26,328 nucleotides of DNA from JANNOG01 sp050329835 (lineage in GTDB: Bacteria > Actinomycetota > Actinomycetes > Actinomycetales > JBBAYJ01), in assembly GCA_050329835.1 (NCBI GenBank), contig JBHJOJ010000226.1, forward strand, positions 1-26,328, read 5' to 3'. This document shows positions 15,033 through 22,015 of this stretch, piece by piece; position 1 is the first letter of the stretch, and the number at the start of each line of letters is the position of its first letter. The position numbers and the translations under genes are program-made. A model generated the notes under the pieces. The model was not told where the DNA came from. It saw only the letters and a program-made list of their open reading frames with translations, and did not search any database.

Positions 15033-16676
15033 GTGACCCAGCCCCGAGAGCTCCCGCGCGGGGCCCGCCTGGTGCGGGCCCTGGTGGCCGCCGGCGCCGG
15101 GCCGGTCCTCGGCGCGAGCCTGCTGGTCGCGCTGATCGCGGTCCCGCCGGGCTCGGCGGCCGGCGCGACGGGGACGACCGGTGGGGAGAACCGGGAGCCG
15201 GGGACGGCGGAGGTCTCGCTCCGGGACCTCGTCGCCACCCGGTCCGAGACCGGGATCGTCCGGTCGGCGGGGACGGTCGTGGTCCGCGAGGGGTGGGCCG
15301 GCGCCGTCGAGGTCGACCCGGCCTCGGAGCCGACCGCCGACGGTGGTGGCGGTGGCGCCGGTGGTGGCGGTGAGGACGCGACCGCCCTGGACGCGGAGCC
15401 GGTGGCGGTCGTCGGGGACCCGACCGGCGGGCCGACCTCGGCGCCGTCGTCCGTGCCGTCCTCCGAGTCGTCGTCCGAGTCGTCGTCCGAGCCGACGGCG
15501 CCGTCGTCCGAGTCGTCCTCCCAGCCGTCGACCCAGCCCACCTCCGGGCCCACCTCCGGGCCGACGGGGGACCCCACGACCGGTCCGGGTCCCGGCCCGA
15601 CCACGGCCCCGACCGGGGCGACGTCCGCGCCGGGCGGCTCGCCGCCCTCGTCGGCGCCGCCCTCGTTCGGCCAGATGCCCTCCGGTCAGGGCTCCTCCGG
15701 TCAGGCGTCCTCGGGCCAGGTCCCGTCCGGTCAGGCCGCTGCGGGTGGCGCCGCCGGCGCCGGCCAGGTGCCGTCCGGGTCCGCCCCGGCGAGCGGGGAG
15801 CCCGGGGCCGCGGGGGCCGGCGCCCAGGACGGCGCGACCGGGGTCGCGACCGCGGTCGTCACGGCGCTCGCCGAGGTCGGGGCCCCCGTCGCGTCGGGGA
15901 CCGTCCTCTACGCCACCGACGGCGAGCCGGCGGCGGCCGTGGTGTCCGACACCCCGCTGTGGCGGGACCTCGACACCGAGGCCGACGCCGGCCCGGACGT
16001 CCGGGCACTGGAGCAGGCGCTCGTCGACATCGGGCTCGGCGAGGGCGTGACGGTCGACGACAGTTTCACGGCCGCCACCGCGGACGCCGTCGAGAGCTGG
16101 GAGGAGTCGCTGGGACGCGCCGACCCGGACGGCCGGGTGACCGTGGGCGAGGTGATGGCCGTGCCGGACGGGACGACCGTCACCCGGCGGGTCGCCGCCG
16201 TCGGCGACGAGGTCCCGCCCGGGGCCGAGCTGCTGGAGCTGGCGACCGGGGTCCAGGAGATCGCCCTCGACGTGGACGCGACCGATCCCGGCCCGTGGCG
16301 CACCGACGCCGAGGTCGTCGTCGAGACCACGGCGGGGGACGTCCCCGGCCGGGTGGCCTCGCTCGGCACGGACGCCGCCGGGGGTGAGGAGGACACCACC
16401 GCGACCCTGGAGGTCGTCGTGACCCCCGACGCCGCCGCGGACCTCGCCACCGGATCCGCCGTCACCGTCTCCGTCGTCGAGGACCAGGTCTCCGACGCGC
16501 TCACCGTCCCGCTCGGTGCGATCGCCGCGGGTCCGGAGGGGGAGCCGGCGGTCCGGGTCCGTGCTGCGGACGGCGGCGTGACCACGGTCGACGTCACCTA
16601 CGGACTCGTGGTCGACGGCCTCGCCGAGGTGCTCACCGGGCTCGAGGCCGGGGACGTCGTCGTCGTGCCCTCCTGA
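15033..16676 (+). CDS. ABC-exporter adaptor with peptidoglycan-binding domain, copy 2, with long low-complexity insert
   Basis: 547 residues from GTG 15033, one base after the permease stop. It parallels copy 1: membrane anchor (about 12-40), RSETGIVRSAGTVVVREG strand region, lipoyl-like segment (ATGVATAVVTALAEVGAPVASGTVLYA), peptidoglycan-binding-like domain (about 318-365: LEQALVDIGLGEGVTVDDSF and ADAVESWEESLG) and a C-terminal barrel closing LTGLEAGDVVVVPS. Unlike copy 1, residues about 103-263 are a Gly/Ser/Thr/Pro-rich stretch with SSES and SGQ repeats. Its last 79 bases overlap the 3' end of the histidine kinase gene on the other strand. Confidence 0.87.
   Translation: MTQPRELPRGARLVRALVAAGAGPVLGASLLVALIAVPPGSAAGATGTTGGENREPGTAEVSLRDLVATRSETGIVRSAGTVVVREGWAGAVEVDPASEPTADGGGGGAGGGGEDATALDAEPVAVVGDPTGGPTSAPSSVPSSESSSESSSEPTAPSSESSSQPSTQPTSGPTSGPTGDPTTGPGPGPTTAPTGATSAPGGSPPSSAPPSFGQMPSGQGSSGQASSGQVPSGQAAAGGAAGAGQVPSGSAPASGEPGAAGAGAQDGATGVATAVVTALAEVGAPVASGTVLYATDGEPAAAVVSDTPLWRDLDTEADAGPDVRALEQALVDIGLGEGVTVDDSFTAATADAVESWEESLGRADPDGRVTVGEVMAVPDGTTVTRRVAAVGDEVPPGAELLELATGVQEIALDVDATDPGPWRTDAEVVVETTAGDVPGRVASLGTDAAGGEEDTTATLEVVVTPDAAADLATGSAVTVSVVEDQVSDALTVPLGAIAAGPEGEPAVRVRAADGGVTTVDVTYGLVVDGLAEVLTGLEAGDVVVVPS
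15462..15527 (+). repeat. Short tandem repeat coding for SSES units in adaptor 2
   Basis: TCCGAGTCGTCG occurs at 15462-15473 and again at 15474-15485, with degenerate copies continuing to about 15527. The unit is a multiple of three, so copy changes keep the frame and only lengthen or shorten the Ser/Glu-rich linker. Confidence 0.7.
15681..15735 (+). repeat. Degenerate TCCGGTCAGG repeats coding for SGQ units in adaptor 2
   Basis: TCCGGTCAGG occurs at 15681, 15695 and 15726, with the variant TCGGGCCAGG at 15711 (spacings 14, 16 and 15 bases). It encodes repeated S-G-Q in the extracellular linker. Confidence 0.65.
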
Positions 16677-18055
16677 CGGGCGGCGCCCGGCAGCCGCAGG
16701 CGCACCCGCGCCCCGCCGCGCGGCGAGCGGAGGATCTCCACCTCGCCGCCGTGACGGGCGACGGCGTCGGCCACGATCGACAGGCCCAGGCCGCTGCCCG
16801 GCCGGGAACGGGCTTCCGGCGAGCGCCAGAAGCGGTCGAACACCCGGGGGCGCTCGCCCGGCGGGATCCCGGGACCGGCGTCGTCCACCACCAGCACGCC
16901 GTCGCGCAGCGAGACGTCGACCGGCGACCCGGCGGGGGAGAACTTGACGGCGTTGTCGAGCACGTTGACGACGGCCCGTTCCAGCGACACCGGGTCGCCG
17001 TGGAGCCACCACGGGGCGAGGTCGACGGTGATCCGCCGGTCGCCGCGCCGGGCGGCCCGCTGGACGGCCCGGGCGGTCACCGCTGCGAGGTCCACCGCGA
17101 CGGGGTCGGGCGCCGGGTCGTCGTGGGCCAGCACCGTGAGCTCGCGCACCAGACGGGTGAGCTCCTCGGTCTGCTCGACGATGCCGGCCCGCAGCTCCCG
17201 CAGGGCCTCGGCCGGCAGGGGCCGGCCGACCGCGTCGGCCCGCGCCAGCAGTTCGACGTTGGTCCGCAGGCTCGTCAGGGGGGTGCGCAGTTCGTGGCCG
17301 ACGTCGGCGACCAGCTGGCGCTGCCGGGTCCGCGCCAGCGACAGGGCCGCCGTCATCCGGTTGAAGGCGGCGGCCAGCCGAGCGATCTCGTCCCGGCCCC
17401 GGACGTCGATCGGCACGTCGAGGTCGTCAGTGGCCGCGATGTGCTCGGCCGCCGCGGTGAGGGAGTCCAGCGGCCGCAGCCCCGCCCGGGCCACCACCCA
17501 GGCCGTGAGCAGGGCCACCAGCGACCCGCCGACGGTCGCGGCGACCAGGGCGGCGCCGAGCCGGTCGAGCGCGGACTCCACGTCCGTGACGTCCCGCATC
17601 ACGGTCACCGTGCCCACGCCGTCGAGCGAGACCGAGCGCAGGCGCACCGGGGTCCCGGAGCTGGTGACGGCCGACCGGAGGGCGTCCACCTCGCCGTCGC
17701 CGGCGGCGGCCCGGGACTCCGCCGCCGTCGGCGCCACCGTCCCGAGGCCGGTGCCGCCGCAGACGGTGCCGTCCGGTCGGACCAGCTGGGCGTCCGCGAG
17801 CGCCAGCGGCGTCCGCGGGGGGTCGTCGAGGAAGCCGCACAGGTCGTCGGGCACCTCGGGGCCGGCCGCCTCGTCGAAGGGCGCGCCGCCCAGCGGCACC
17901 TGGAGGGACCGGTCGACCTGACCGTTGAGCACTCCGGCCGTCACCCACCAGGCAAGGGCGCTCACGCCGGCCACGGCCGCCGCCACCGCCGCCGTGCCCA
18001 GCAGCACGAGGCGGTGGCGGATGCCGGGGCGGCGGAGCCTCACCGGCGTCCTCAC
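16598..18055 (-). CDS. Sensor histidine kinase (HAMP, HisKA, HATPase_c)
   Basis: 485 residues from GTG 18055, overlapping the regulator stop by four bases. Order: membrane helix (about 16-40), extracytoplasmic sensor of about 130 residues including DDLCGFLDD and TVCGGTG (two Cys), second helix (about 172-198), HAMP linker, dimerisation box with His254 in GHELRTPLTSLR, N-box NVLDNAVKF, G1 DAGPGIP, FDRFWRS and G2 GSGLGLSI. It is a complete kinase of the MprB/CutS-like type. The last 26 codons lie in sequence antisense to adaptor 2 and form a Ser/Thr/Pro tail beyond the usual end of the ATPase domain. The signal is unknown; location suggests control of the neighbouring exporter. Confidence 0.92.
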   Translation of the reverse strand: MRTPVRLRRPGIRHRLVLLGTAAVAAAVAGVSALAWWVTAGVLNGQVDRSLQVPLGGAPFDEAAGPEVPDDLCGFLDDPPRTPLALADAQLVRPDGTVCGGTGLGTVAPTAAESRAAAGDGEVDALRSAVTSSGTPVRLRSVSLDGVGTVTVMRDVTDVESALDRLGAALVAATVGGSLVALLTAWVVARAGLRPLDSLTAAAEHIAATDDLDVPIDVRGRDEIARLAAAFNRMTAALSLARTRQRQLVADVGHELRTPLTSLRTNVELLARADAVGRPLPAEALRELRAGIVEQTEELTRLVRELTVLAHDDPAPDPVAVDLAAVTARAVQRAARRGDRRITVDLAPWWLHGDPVSLERAVVNVLDNAVKFSPAGSPVDVSLRDGVLVVDDAGPGIPPGERPRVFDRFWRSPEARSRPGSGLGLSIVADAVARHGGEVEILRSPRGGARVRLRLPGAARQEGTTTTSPASSPVSTSARPSTTSP

Positions 18056-18741
18056 GGCCCGCGCAGGACGTAGCCGACCCCGCGGACGGTGTGCACCAGC
18101 CGCGGCTCGCCGCCGGCCTCGAGCTTGCGACGGACGTACCCCACGTAGACCTCCAGCGTGTTCGAGACCGGCCGGGCGTCCCGGCCCCAGATCTCCTCGA
18201 GGAGGAACCGCCGGGACAGCACCTGCCGCGGCCTGCGCAGCAGCAGTTCGAGGAGGTCGTGCTCGGTCCGGGTGAGGTCGACGGGGCGGCCGCCCCGCGT
18301 GACCTCCCGGGTCCGAGGGTCCAGGACCAGGTCGGCGAAGCGCAGTGCCTCGTCCCGGGACGCGGCCGCCCGGGCGGCCCGGCGGAGCAGGGACCGGATC
18401 CGGGCGAGCAGCTCCTCCAGGGCGAAGGGCTTGGGCAGGTAGTCGTCCGCACCTGCACCCAGCCCCGTGACGCGGTCCGGCGTCGCGTCGCGCGCCGTGA
18501 GGACGAGGATCGGCACCCGGCTGCCGCGGGCCCGCAGCCGGCGGCACACCTCGAGGCCGTCGATCCCGGGCATCTGGAGGTCGAGGACGACCGCGTCCGG
18601 GGGCGAGGCCGTCACGGCCGCGAGCGCCGCCTCCCCGTCGGCGGCCGTCCGCACGGTGTACCCCTCGAACACCAGCGTCCGCTCGAGGCTGGCGAGCACG
18701 GCGGGGTCGTCGTCGACGACGAGGATCTCCTGCGTCCGCAT
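18052..18741 (-). CDS. OmpR/MprA-family response regulator
   Basis: 229 residues from ATG 18741, chosen because GGAGG (18747-18751) is five bases upstream; a GTG at 18747 falls inside that site. The receiver domain has the acidic pocket VVDDD, phospho-acceptor Asp54 (VVLDLQMPG), Thr82 and Lys104 (DDYLPKPF). The winged-helix domain follows (LTRTEHDLLELLLRRPRQVLSR; NTLEVYVGYVRRKL; VRGVGYVLRGP). It is cotranscribed with the kinase (GTGA overlap). The box at 18781-18802 suggests positive autoregulation, and the matching box at 11213 links it to the exporter operon. Confidence 0.94.
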   Translation of the reverse strand: MRTQEILVVDDDPAVLASLERTLVFEGYTVRTAADGEAALAAVTASPPDAVVLDLQMPGIDGLEVCRRLRARGSRVPILVLTARDATPDRVTGLGAGADDYLPKPFALEELLARIRSLLRRAARAAASRDEALRFADLVLDPRTREVTRGGRPVDLTRTEHDLLELLLRRPRQVLSRRFLLEEIWGRDARPVSNTLEVYVGYVRRKLEAGGEPRLVHTVRGVGYVLRGP

Positions 18742-18768
18742 GCCCACCTCCGGCGTGTGACCGGCGAC

Positions 18769-18774
18769 AGGATC
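18769..18774 (-). promoter_or_regulatory. Possible -10 of the two-component operon
   Basis: The minus strand reads GATCCT, which would start transcription about 20 bases before ATG 18741. The repeat box at 18781-18802 then covers the -35 region, as in activator-dependent promoters. Confidence 0.3.
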
Positions 18775-18780
18775 ACGGCC

Positions 18781-18802
18781 CTGGCTGGGAGGACGGTGAG
18801 AA
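18781..18802 (-). promoter_or_regulatory. Putative response-regulator box, site 2 (autoregulation)
   Basis: Read on the minus strand: TTCTCACCGTC followed directly by CTCCCAGCCAG, two 11-mers in the same phase as site 1 at 11213-11234. Sixteen of 22 positions agree, including TCTCA, the TC-CTC centre and CAGC. It lies 40 bases upstream of the regulator ATG. Confidence 0.5.
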
Positions 18803-18822
18803 CGCGGAAGGGCGGTTCAGGG

Positions 18823-18897
18823 CGAGTGGTCGCTCACTCGGTCACCTCCGTTCGGGAGGCGTCGGCCCGCCGGTTCGCACGTCCGGGCGGGCGCCTC
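18823..18897 (+). other. Cluster of inverted repeats upstream of ilvA
   Basis: Three stem-loops: CGAGTG/CACTCG (18823-18840); CCTCC/GGAGG (18845-18859); and a larger one in which GAGGCG (18856-18861) pairs with CGCCTC (18892-18897) around CCCGCCGG (18866-18873) and CCGGGCGGG (18883-18891). The second and third share bases 18856-18859, so they exclude each other. No leader peptide rich in Ile, Val or Thr was found. The rest of the 18742-19013 gap holds only the regulator's promoter region and the ilvA start region. Confidence 0.4.
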
Positions 18898-19013
18898 TCG
18901 TCACGTGGCGGCCTGACCCGTCCGGGTAGTTCAGCGGGGGTGACGCTCCCTGGCGGTGGGCGCCCTCACCGCTGACCGGGCTCGGTAAGGAGAGCACGTG
19001 CGACGCTGATCCG

Positions 19014-20240
19014 GTGACGACCGTGACCGCGCTCCCGGACGCCGCGTCGTGCGCCGACGCCCGCGCGGGGTTGGCCGGTGTCGCACAGGTGACGCCGGTG
19101 TTGCGCAGCCGGGCGCTGTCCCAGCTGGTGGGCGGCGACGTCTGGCTCAAGTGCGAGAACCTCCAGCGGGGCGGCTCCTTCAAGATCCGTGGGGCCTACA
19201 CCCGGATCGCCCGGCTGTCACCCGAGCAGCAGGCCCGGGGCGTGGTGGCGGCCTCGGCCGGGAACCACGCCCAGGGGGTGGCGATCGCGGCTGCCCGGCT
19301 GGGGGTCCGGGTCACGGTCTTCATGCCGGTCGGGGCCGCCCTGCCGAAGGTCGCGGCCACGCGGGACTACGGGGCCGAGGTCCGGCACGCGGGCGCGACG
19401 GTCGACGAGTCGCTGCTGGCGGCCCGGGCGTTCGCGGACGGGACCGGCGCCGTGCTCGTGCACCCCTTCGACCACCCGGACGTGGTGGCCGGACAGGCGA
19501 GCCTTGGTGCGGAGGTCCTTGAGCAGGTGCCCGATACCCGCACCGTGCTGGCGGGGGTGGGCGGCGGCGGGCTGCTCGCCGGCATCACCCTGGCGGTGGC
19601 GTTCGCCGGGACCGGGGCCCGGGTGGTCGGGGTGCAGGCGGCCGGCGCCGCGGCGTGGCCGCCGTCCCTGGACGCCGGGCGGCCGGTGGCCCTCGACCGG
19701 ATGACGACCATGGCGGACGGCATCGCCGTCGCCCGGCCCGGCGAGGTCCCGTACTCGGTGGTGAGCCCGCACGTGCCGGGGGCCGCCGCGGTGTGCACGG
19801 TCGACGAGGACGCCGTGTCGCAGGCGGTGCTCCTCGTCCTCGAGCGGGCGAAGCTGCTGGTGGAGCCGGCCGGTGCGGTGTCGGTCGCCGCCCTGCTGGC
19901 CGGGGTCGCGCCGGTCGAGCCCCCGGTCGTCGCGGTGCTCAGCGGCGGCAACGTCGACCCGCTCGTGCTGCACCGGATCCTGCGGCACGGCCTCGCCGCC
20001 GCCGGCCGCTACCTGTCGGTCCGGGTGCGGATCGCCGACCGCCCGGGCGCGCTGTCGGCGCTGCTGGCTGCGGTGGCGGCGGCCGACGCCAACCTCGTCG
20101 AGGTCGAGCACCGTCGCGTCGACCCGGCCCTGCACGTCGACGAGGTCGAGGTGGCGCTGCAGCTGGAGACCCGGGGGCCCGAGCACCGGACGGACGTCCT
20201 GGCCGGGCTGGCCGCGGCGGGGTACCGGGTGATCGGCTGA
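19014..20240 (+). CDS. ilvA: Threonine ammonia-lyase (threonine dehydratase) with ACT domain
   Basis: 408 residues from GTG 19014. A PLP enzyme that converts threonine to 2-oxobutanoate, the first step toward isoleucine, or acts in threonine breakdown. PLP Lys57 is in GGSFKIRGAY; the phosphate loop is SAGNHAQGVA; a glycine-rich GVGGGGLLAGI loop follows. Residues about 325-408 form one ACT domain (YLSVRVRIADRPGALSALLAAVAAADANLVEVEHRR), the short-form layout also found in catabolic enzymes, so the pathway role is not settled. A GACGCT hexamer ends six bases before the GTG (possible leaderless start). Alternatively, AAGGAGAG at 18987-18994 precedes a three-codon GTG frame at 18998. Confidence 0.92.
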   Translation: MTTVTALPDAASCADARAGLAGVAQVTPVLRSRALSQLVGGDVWLKCENLQRGGSFKIRGAYTRIARLSPEQQARGVVAASAGNHAQGVAIAAARLGVRVTVFMPVGAALPKVAATRDYGAEVRHAGATVDESLLAARAFADGTGAVLVHPFDHPDVVAGQASLGAEVLEQVPDTRTVLAGVGGGGLLAGITLAVAFAGTGARVVGVQAAGAAAWPPSLDAGRPVALDRMTTMADGIAVARPGEVPYSVVSPHVPGAAAVCTVDEDAVSQAVLLVLERAKLLVEPAGAVSVAALLAGVAPVEPPVVAVLSGGNVDPLVLHRILRHGLAAAGRYLSVRVRIADRPGALSALLAAVAAADANLVEVEHRRVDPALHVDEVEVALQLETRGPEHRTDVLAGLAAAGYRVIG

Positions 20241-20276
20241 GCCGCGACCTCCGCGGACCGTCGGCGGCCGCGGGCC

Positions 20277-20858
20277 TCAGCTCAGGATGTCGGCCGGCGT
20301 GAGCGTGACGTCGAGGACGGTGAGCGGCGTCGTCCAGGGCAGGCGCTGGACGCTGCGGTACGGGGGGAGCTGGCCGGGGTCGGGGTCGCGGTGGACGACG
20401 ACGGAGCGGTCGGCGAGGTCGACGACCCAGTAGTCGGGGACCCGCGCGGCGGCGTAGATCCGGGGCTTGTGGGCGAGGTCGACCCGGCGGCTGCTGTCCG
20501 ACACCTCGACGACCAGGTGCGCCGTCGTCGGGTGCGAGCCCGCGTCCATGGCCGCTGCGTCCACGACCGAGACGTCCGGCTCGGGTTCGTTGACGTCGTT
20601 CGCCGCCAGCGGCTTCTCCTGCCGCACCCGGTACGCCTCGCCGTGCCGGGCCAGCAGTGCGCGGTCCAGCGCCCAGGCGATGTCGTCGACGCTGCGGGAG
20701 TGCCGCCACTTCTGCGGCGCCATCTCGACGATCTCCCCCTCCAGCAGCTCCACGTGCCGCCCGTCGAACCCGCCCTGGTCGACGAGGACCTCGTAGAGAT
20801 CCCGAGTGAGTCCCCGGATCGGGACCTCCGGGTCCTGGGTGAGCGGCCTCGCCGTCAT
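20277..20858 (-). CDS. Uma2 family (DUF820, PD-(D/E)XK-like) protein
   Basis: 193 residues from ATG 20858. The restriction-endonuclease-like core is visible: YEVLVDQGGFDGRHVELLEGEIVEM near the N-terminus, PEPDVSVVDA (acidic residue), LVVEVSDSSRRVDLAHKPRIYAAARVPDYWVVDL (E-V...K of the active site) and a terminal strand. Uma2 proteins are numerous in cyanobacteria and actinobacteria and their role is unsettled; nuclease activity is predicted from the fold only. The frame extends back to 20906, but TACGCT seven bases before ATG 20858 supports a leaderless start there. It is convergent with ilvA, 36 bases away. Confidence 0.85.
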   Translation of the reverse strand: MTARPLTQDPEVPIRGLTRDLYEVLVDQGGFDGRHVELLEGEIVEMAPQKWRHSRSVDDIAWALDRALLARHGEAYRVRQEKPLAANDVNEPEPDVSVVDAAAMDAGSHPTTAHLVVEVSDSSRRVDLAHKPRIYAAARVPDYWVVDLADRSVVVHRDPDPGQLPPYRSVQRLPWTTPLTVLDVTLTPADILS

Positions 20859-20865
20859 GCCCGGA

Positions 20866-20871
20866 AGCGTA
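20866..20871 (-). promoter_or_regulatory. -10 element of the Uma2 gene (leaderless)
   Basis: The minus strand reads TACGCT, seven bases before ATG 20858. It decides the start against the longer frame to 20906. Confidence 0.5.
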
Positions 20872-20910
20872 GGCGCGGCGTCCGGGTCGGCGTCGCGTTC
20901 GTCCACAGGC

Positions 20911-21312
20911 TCATGGTGCCGCGGCGTCGGCCGTCCGGCCCAGCACCCCGACGACGGCCTCGGCCACCGCGTCCGGCCGGTCGAGCGGCACGACGGTCCG
21001 GGCGTCGGGCAGCCACCGCACCTCGGTCCCGAGAATCTCGGCGAGCAGCGGGCGCACCGTGAGCAGCCGCACCGCGGCCCGGGCGAGCCAGGGCGCCGCC
21101 GCAGCGGCGACGAAGGGCCGGATCAGCGGCGGCGGGAAGCGCTCGAAGGCGTCGCAGCCGGCGAGGACGAGGCCGCCGAAGCGCTCGGGGTGGCGCGCCG
21201 CGGCGATCTGGGCCAGCGCGCCCCCGGTGTCGTTGCCCACCAGCACCGGCCGGTCGAGGCCGGTGCGGTCGGCGACGTCGACGACCGCACCGGCGGACTC
21301 GACCGGGCTGTC
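20911..21312 (-). pseudogene. Alpha/beta hydrolase, 5'-truncated remnant
   Basis: The C-terminal half of an alpha/beta hydrolase ending at the TGA at 20911-20913. Visible: helix VVDVADRTGLDRPVLVG, nucleophile elbow GNDTGG (Asp at the nucleophile position, as in haloalkane dehalogenases and epoxide hydrolases), AQIAAARHPERFGGLVLAGCDAFERFPP, and the cap/C-terminal segment. The expected first 80-100 residues (oxyanion-hole HG motif and early strands) are absent. Upstream of about 21312 the frame instead runs antisense to the TetR remnant. A start inside the remnant would not give a complete enzyme. The truncation point coincides with that of the TetR gene. Confidence 0.75.
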
Positions 21313-21784
21313 GCTGCGCCCGCTGGCCGCCGCCCTGGGCACCAGCGACCGGATGCTCCTGTACTACTTCGGTACCCGGGACGGGCTCCTGGTGGCGGCA
21401 CTCGCCGAACTGGGCCGCCGCCTGGAGCAGCGGCTCGCCGCGGTCCTGCCGGCCGACCCGGTGTCCGGGGCGCAGCTGCTCGCCCTGCTGTGGCGGGCCT
21501 CGGACCTGCCCGGCGCGGAGCCCTACCTGCGCCTCCACCTGGAGGTCAGCGCGCTGGCGGCGCGCGGGGAGGAGCCGTACCGGACGGTCGCCGGCGCGAT
21601 CGCCGACGGGTGGATCGGCTGGTTCGCGGCGCGCCTGCCCGCCGACGGCTCGGCGCGGGACGCCGCCGCCGGCGTCCTGGCGGCTCTCGACGGGCTGCTC
21701 CTCACGCGGTACGCCGTGTCCCGGGAGGTCGCCGCCACCGCCGCCGCCTGGTTGACCCGACGGCTCACGGCCCCGGCGTCCTAG
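21303..21784 (+). pseudogene. TetR-family regulator, 5'-truncated remnant
   Basis: From about 21303 the plus strand reads LSLRPLAAALGTSDRMLLYYFGTRDGLLVAALAELG, the second half of a TetR helix-turn-helix with its recognition helix, followed by a complete ligand-binding region to the TAG at 21782-21784. The first 25-30 residues of the DNA-binding domain are missing. The frame stays open upstream, but that sequence is antisense to the hydrolase and unlike TetR. No start with a Shine-Dalgarno or -10 was found at the junction. The regulator probably cannot bind its operator normally. Confidence 0.75.
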
Positions 21785-22015
21785 CCCCCGGGCCAACCGG
21801 GCGACATGGCAGCCGGAATCGTCGCGCCACCAGGCACATGGCCCGCGGAACGGTCGTGAAAGGACCCCGTTTCGGCCCTCCTGACGACCACTTCGCGGGC
21901 CAAGTAGCACCGAGGAGATCAACTCGCGACCGGTTCACGTGCCAGGTGGGTAGGGAGCGGGTTCAGTAGCGACCGATCAGCAGGCCATGTCCGTCACGCC
22001 GGACGTTCTCAGGCC
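21785..22015. other. Intergenic segment with lower GC; possible dispersed repeat
   Basis: 231 bases between the TetR remnant stop and the OpuC ATPase stop. Base composition is visibly less GC-rich and more mixed than in flanking genes (for example GTGAAAGGACCCCGTTTCGG near 21856). A 43-codon frame (ATG 21838 to TAG about 21969) has unbiased third positions and looks non-coding. No clear terminator, IS end or target duplication was found. Confidence 0.3.

Noticed and set aside
18796..18975. Small 59-codon frame starting GTG 18796
   Set aside because: Third codon positions lack the strong GC bias of real genes here, the Shine-Dalgarno is too close, and the start overlaps the regulator's promoter box.
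18921..18986. tRNA-like stretch (GGGTAGTTCAGCGGGG resembles a D-arm)
   Set aside because: No T-arm (GTTCRA), no matching acceptor stem and no proper anticodon arm could be found.
18742..19013. T-box or amino-acid leader upstream of ilvA
   Set aside because: No T-box TGGNACCGCG-like sequence, no specifier loop, and no leader peptide rich in Ile, Val, Leu or Thr.
20859..20906. Upstream extension of the Uma2 gene to 20906
   Set aside because: Homology starts after ATG 20858 and a TACGCT-N7-ATG promoter/start sits there; the extension is Asp/Ala-rich.
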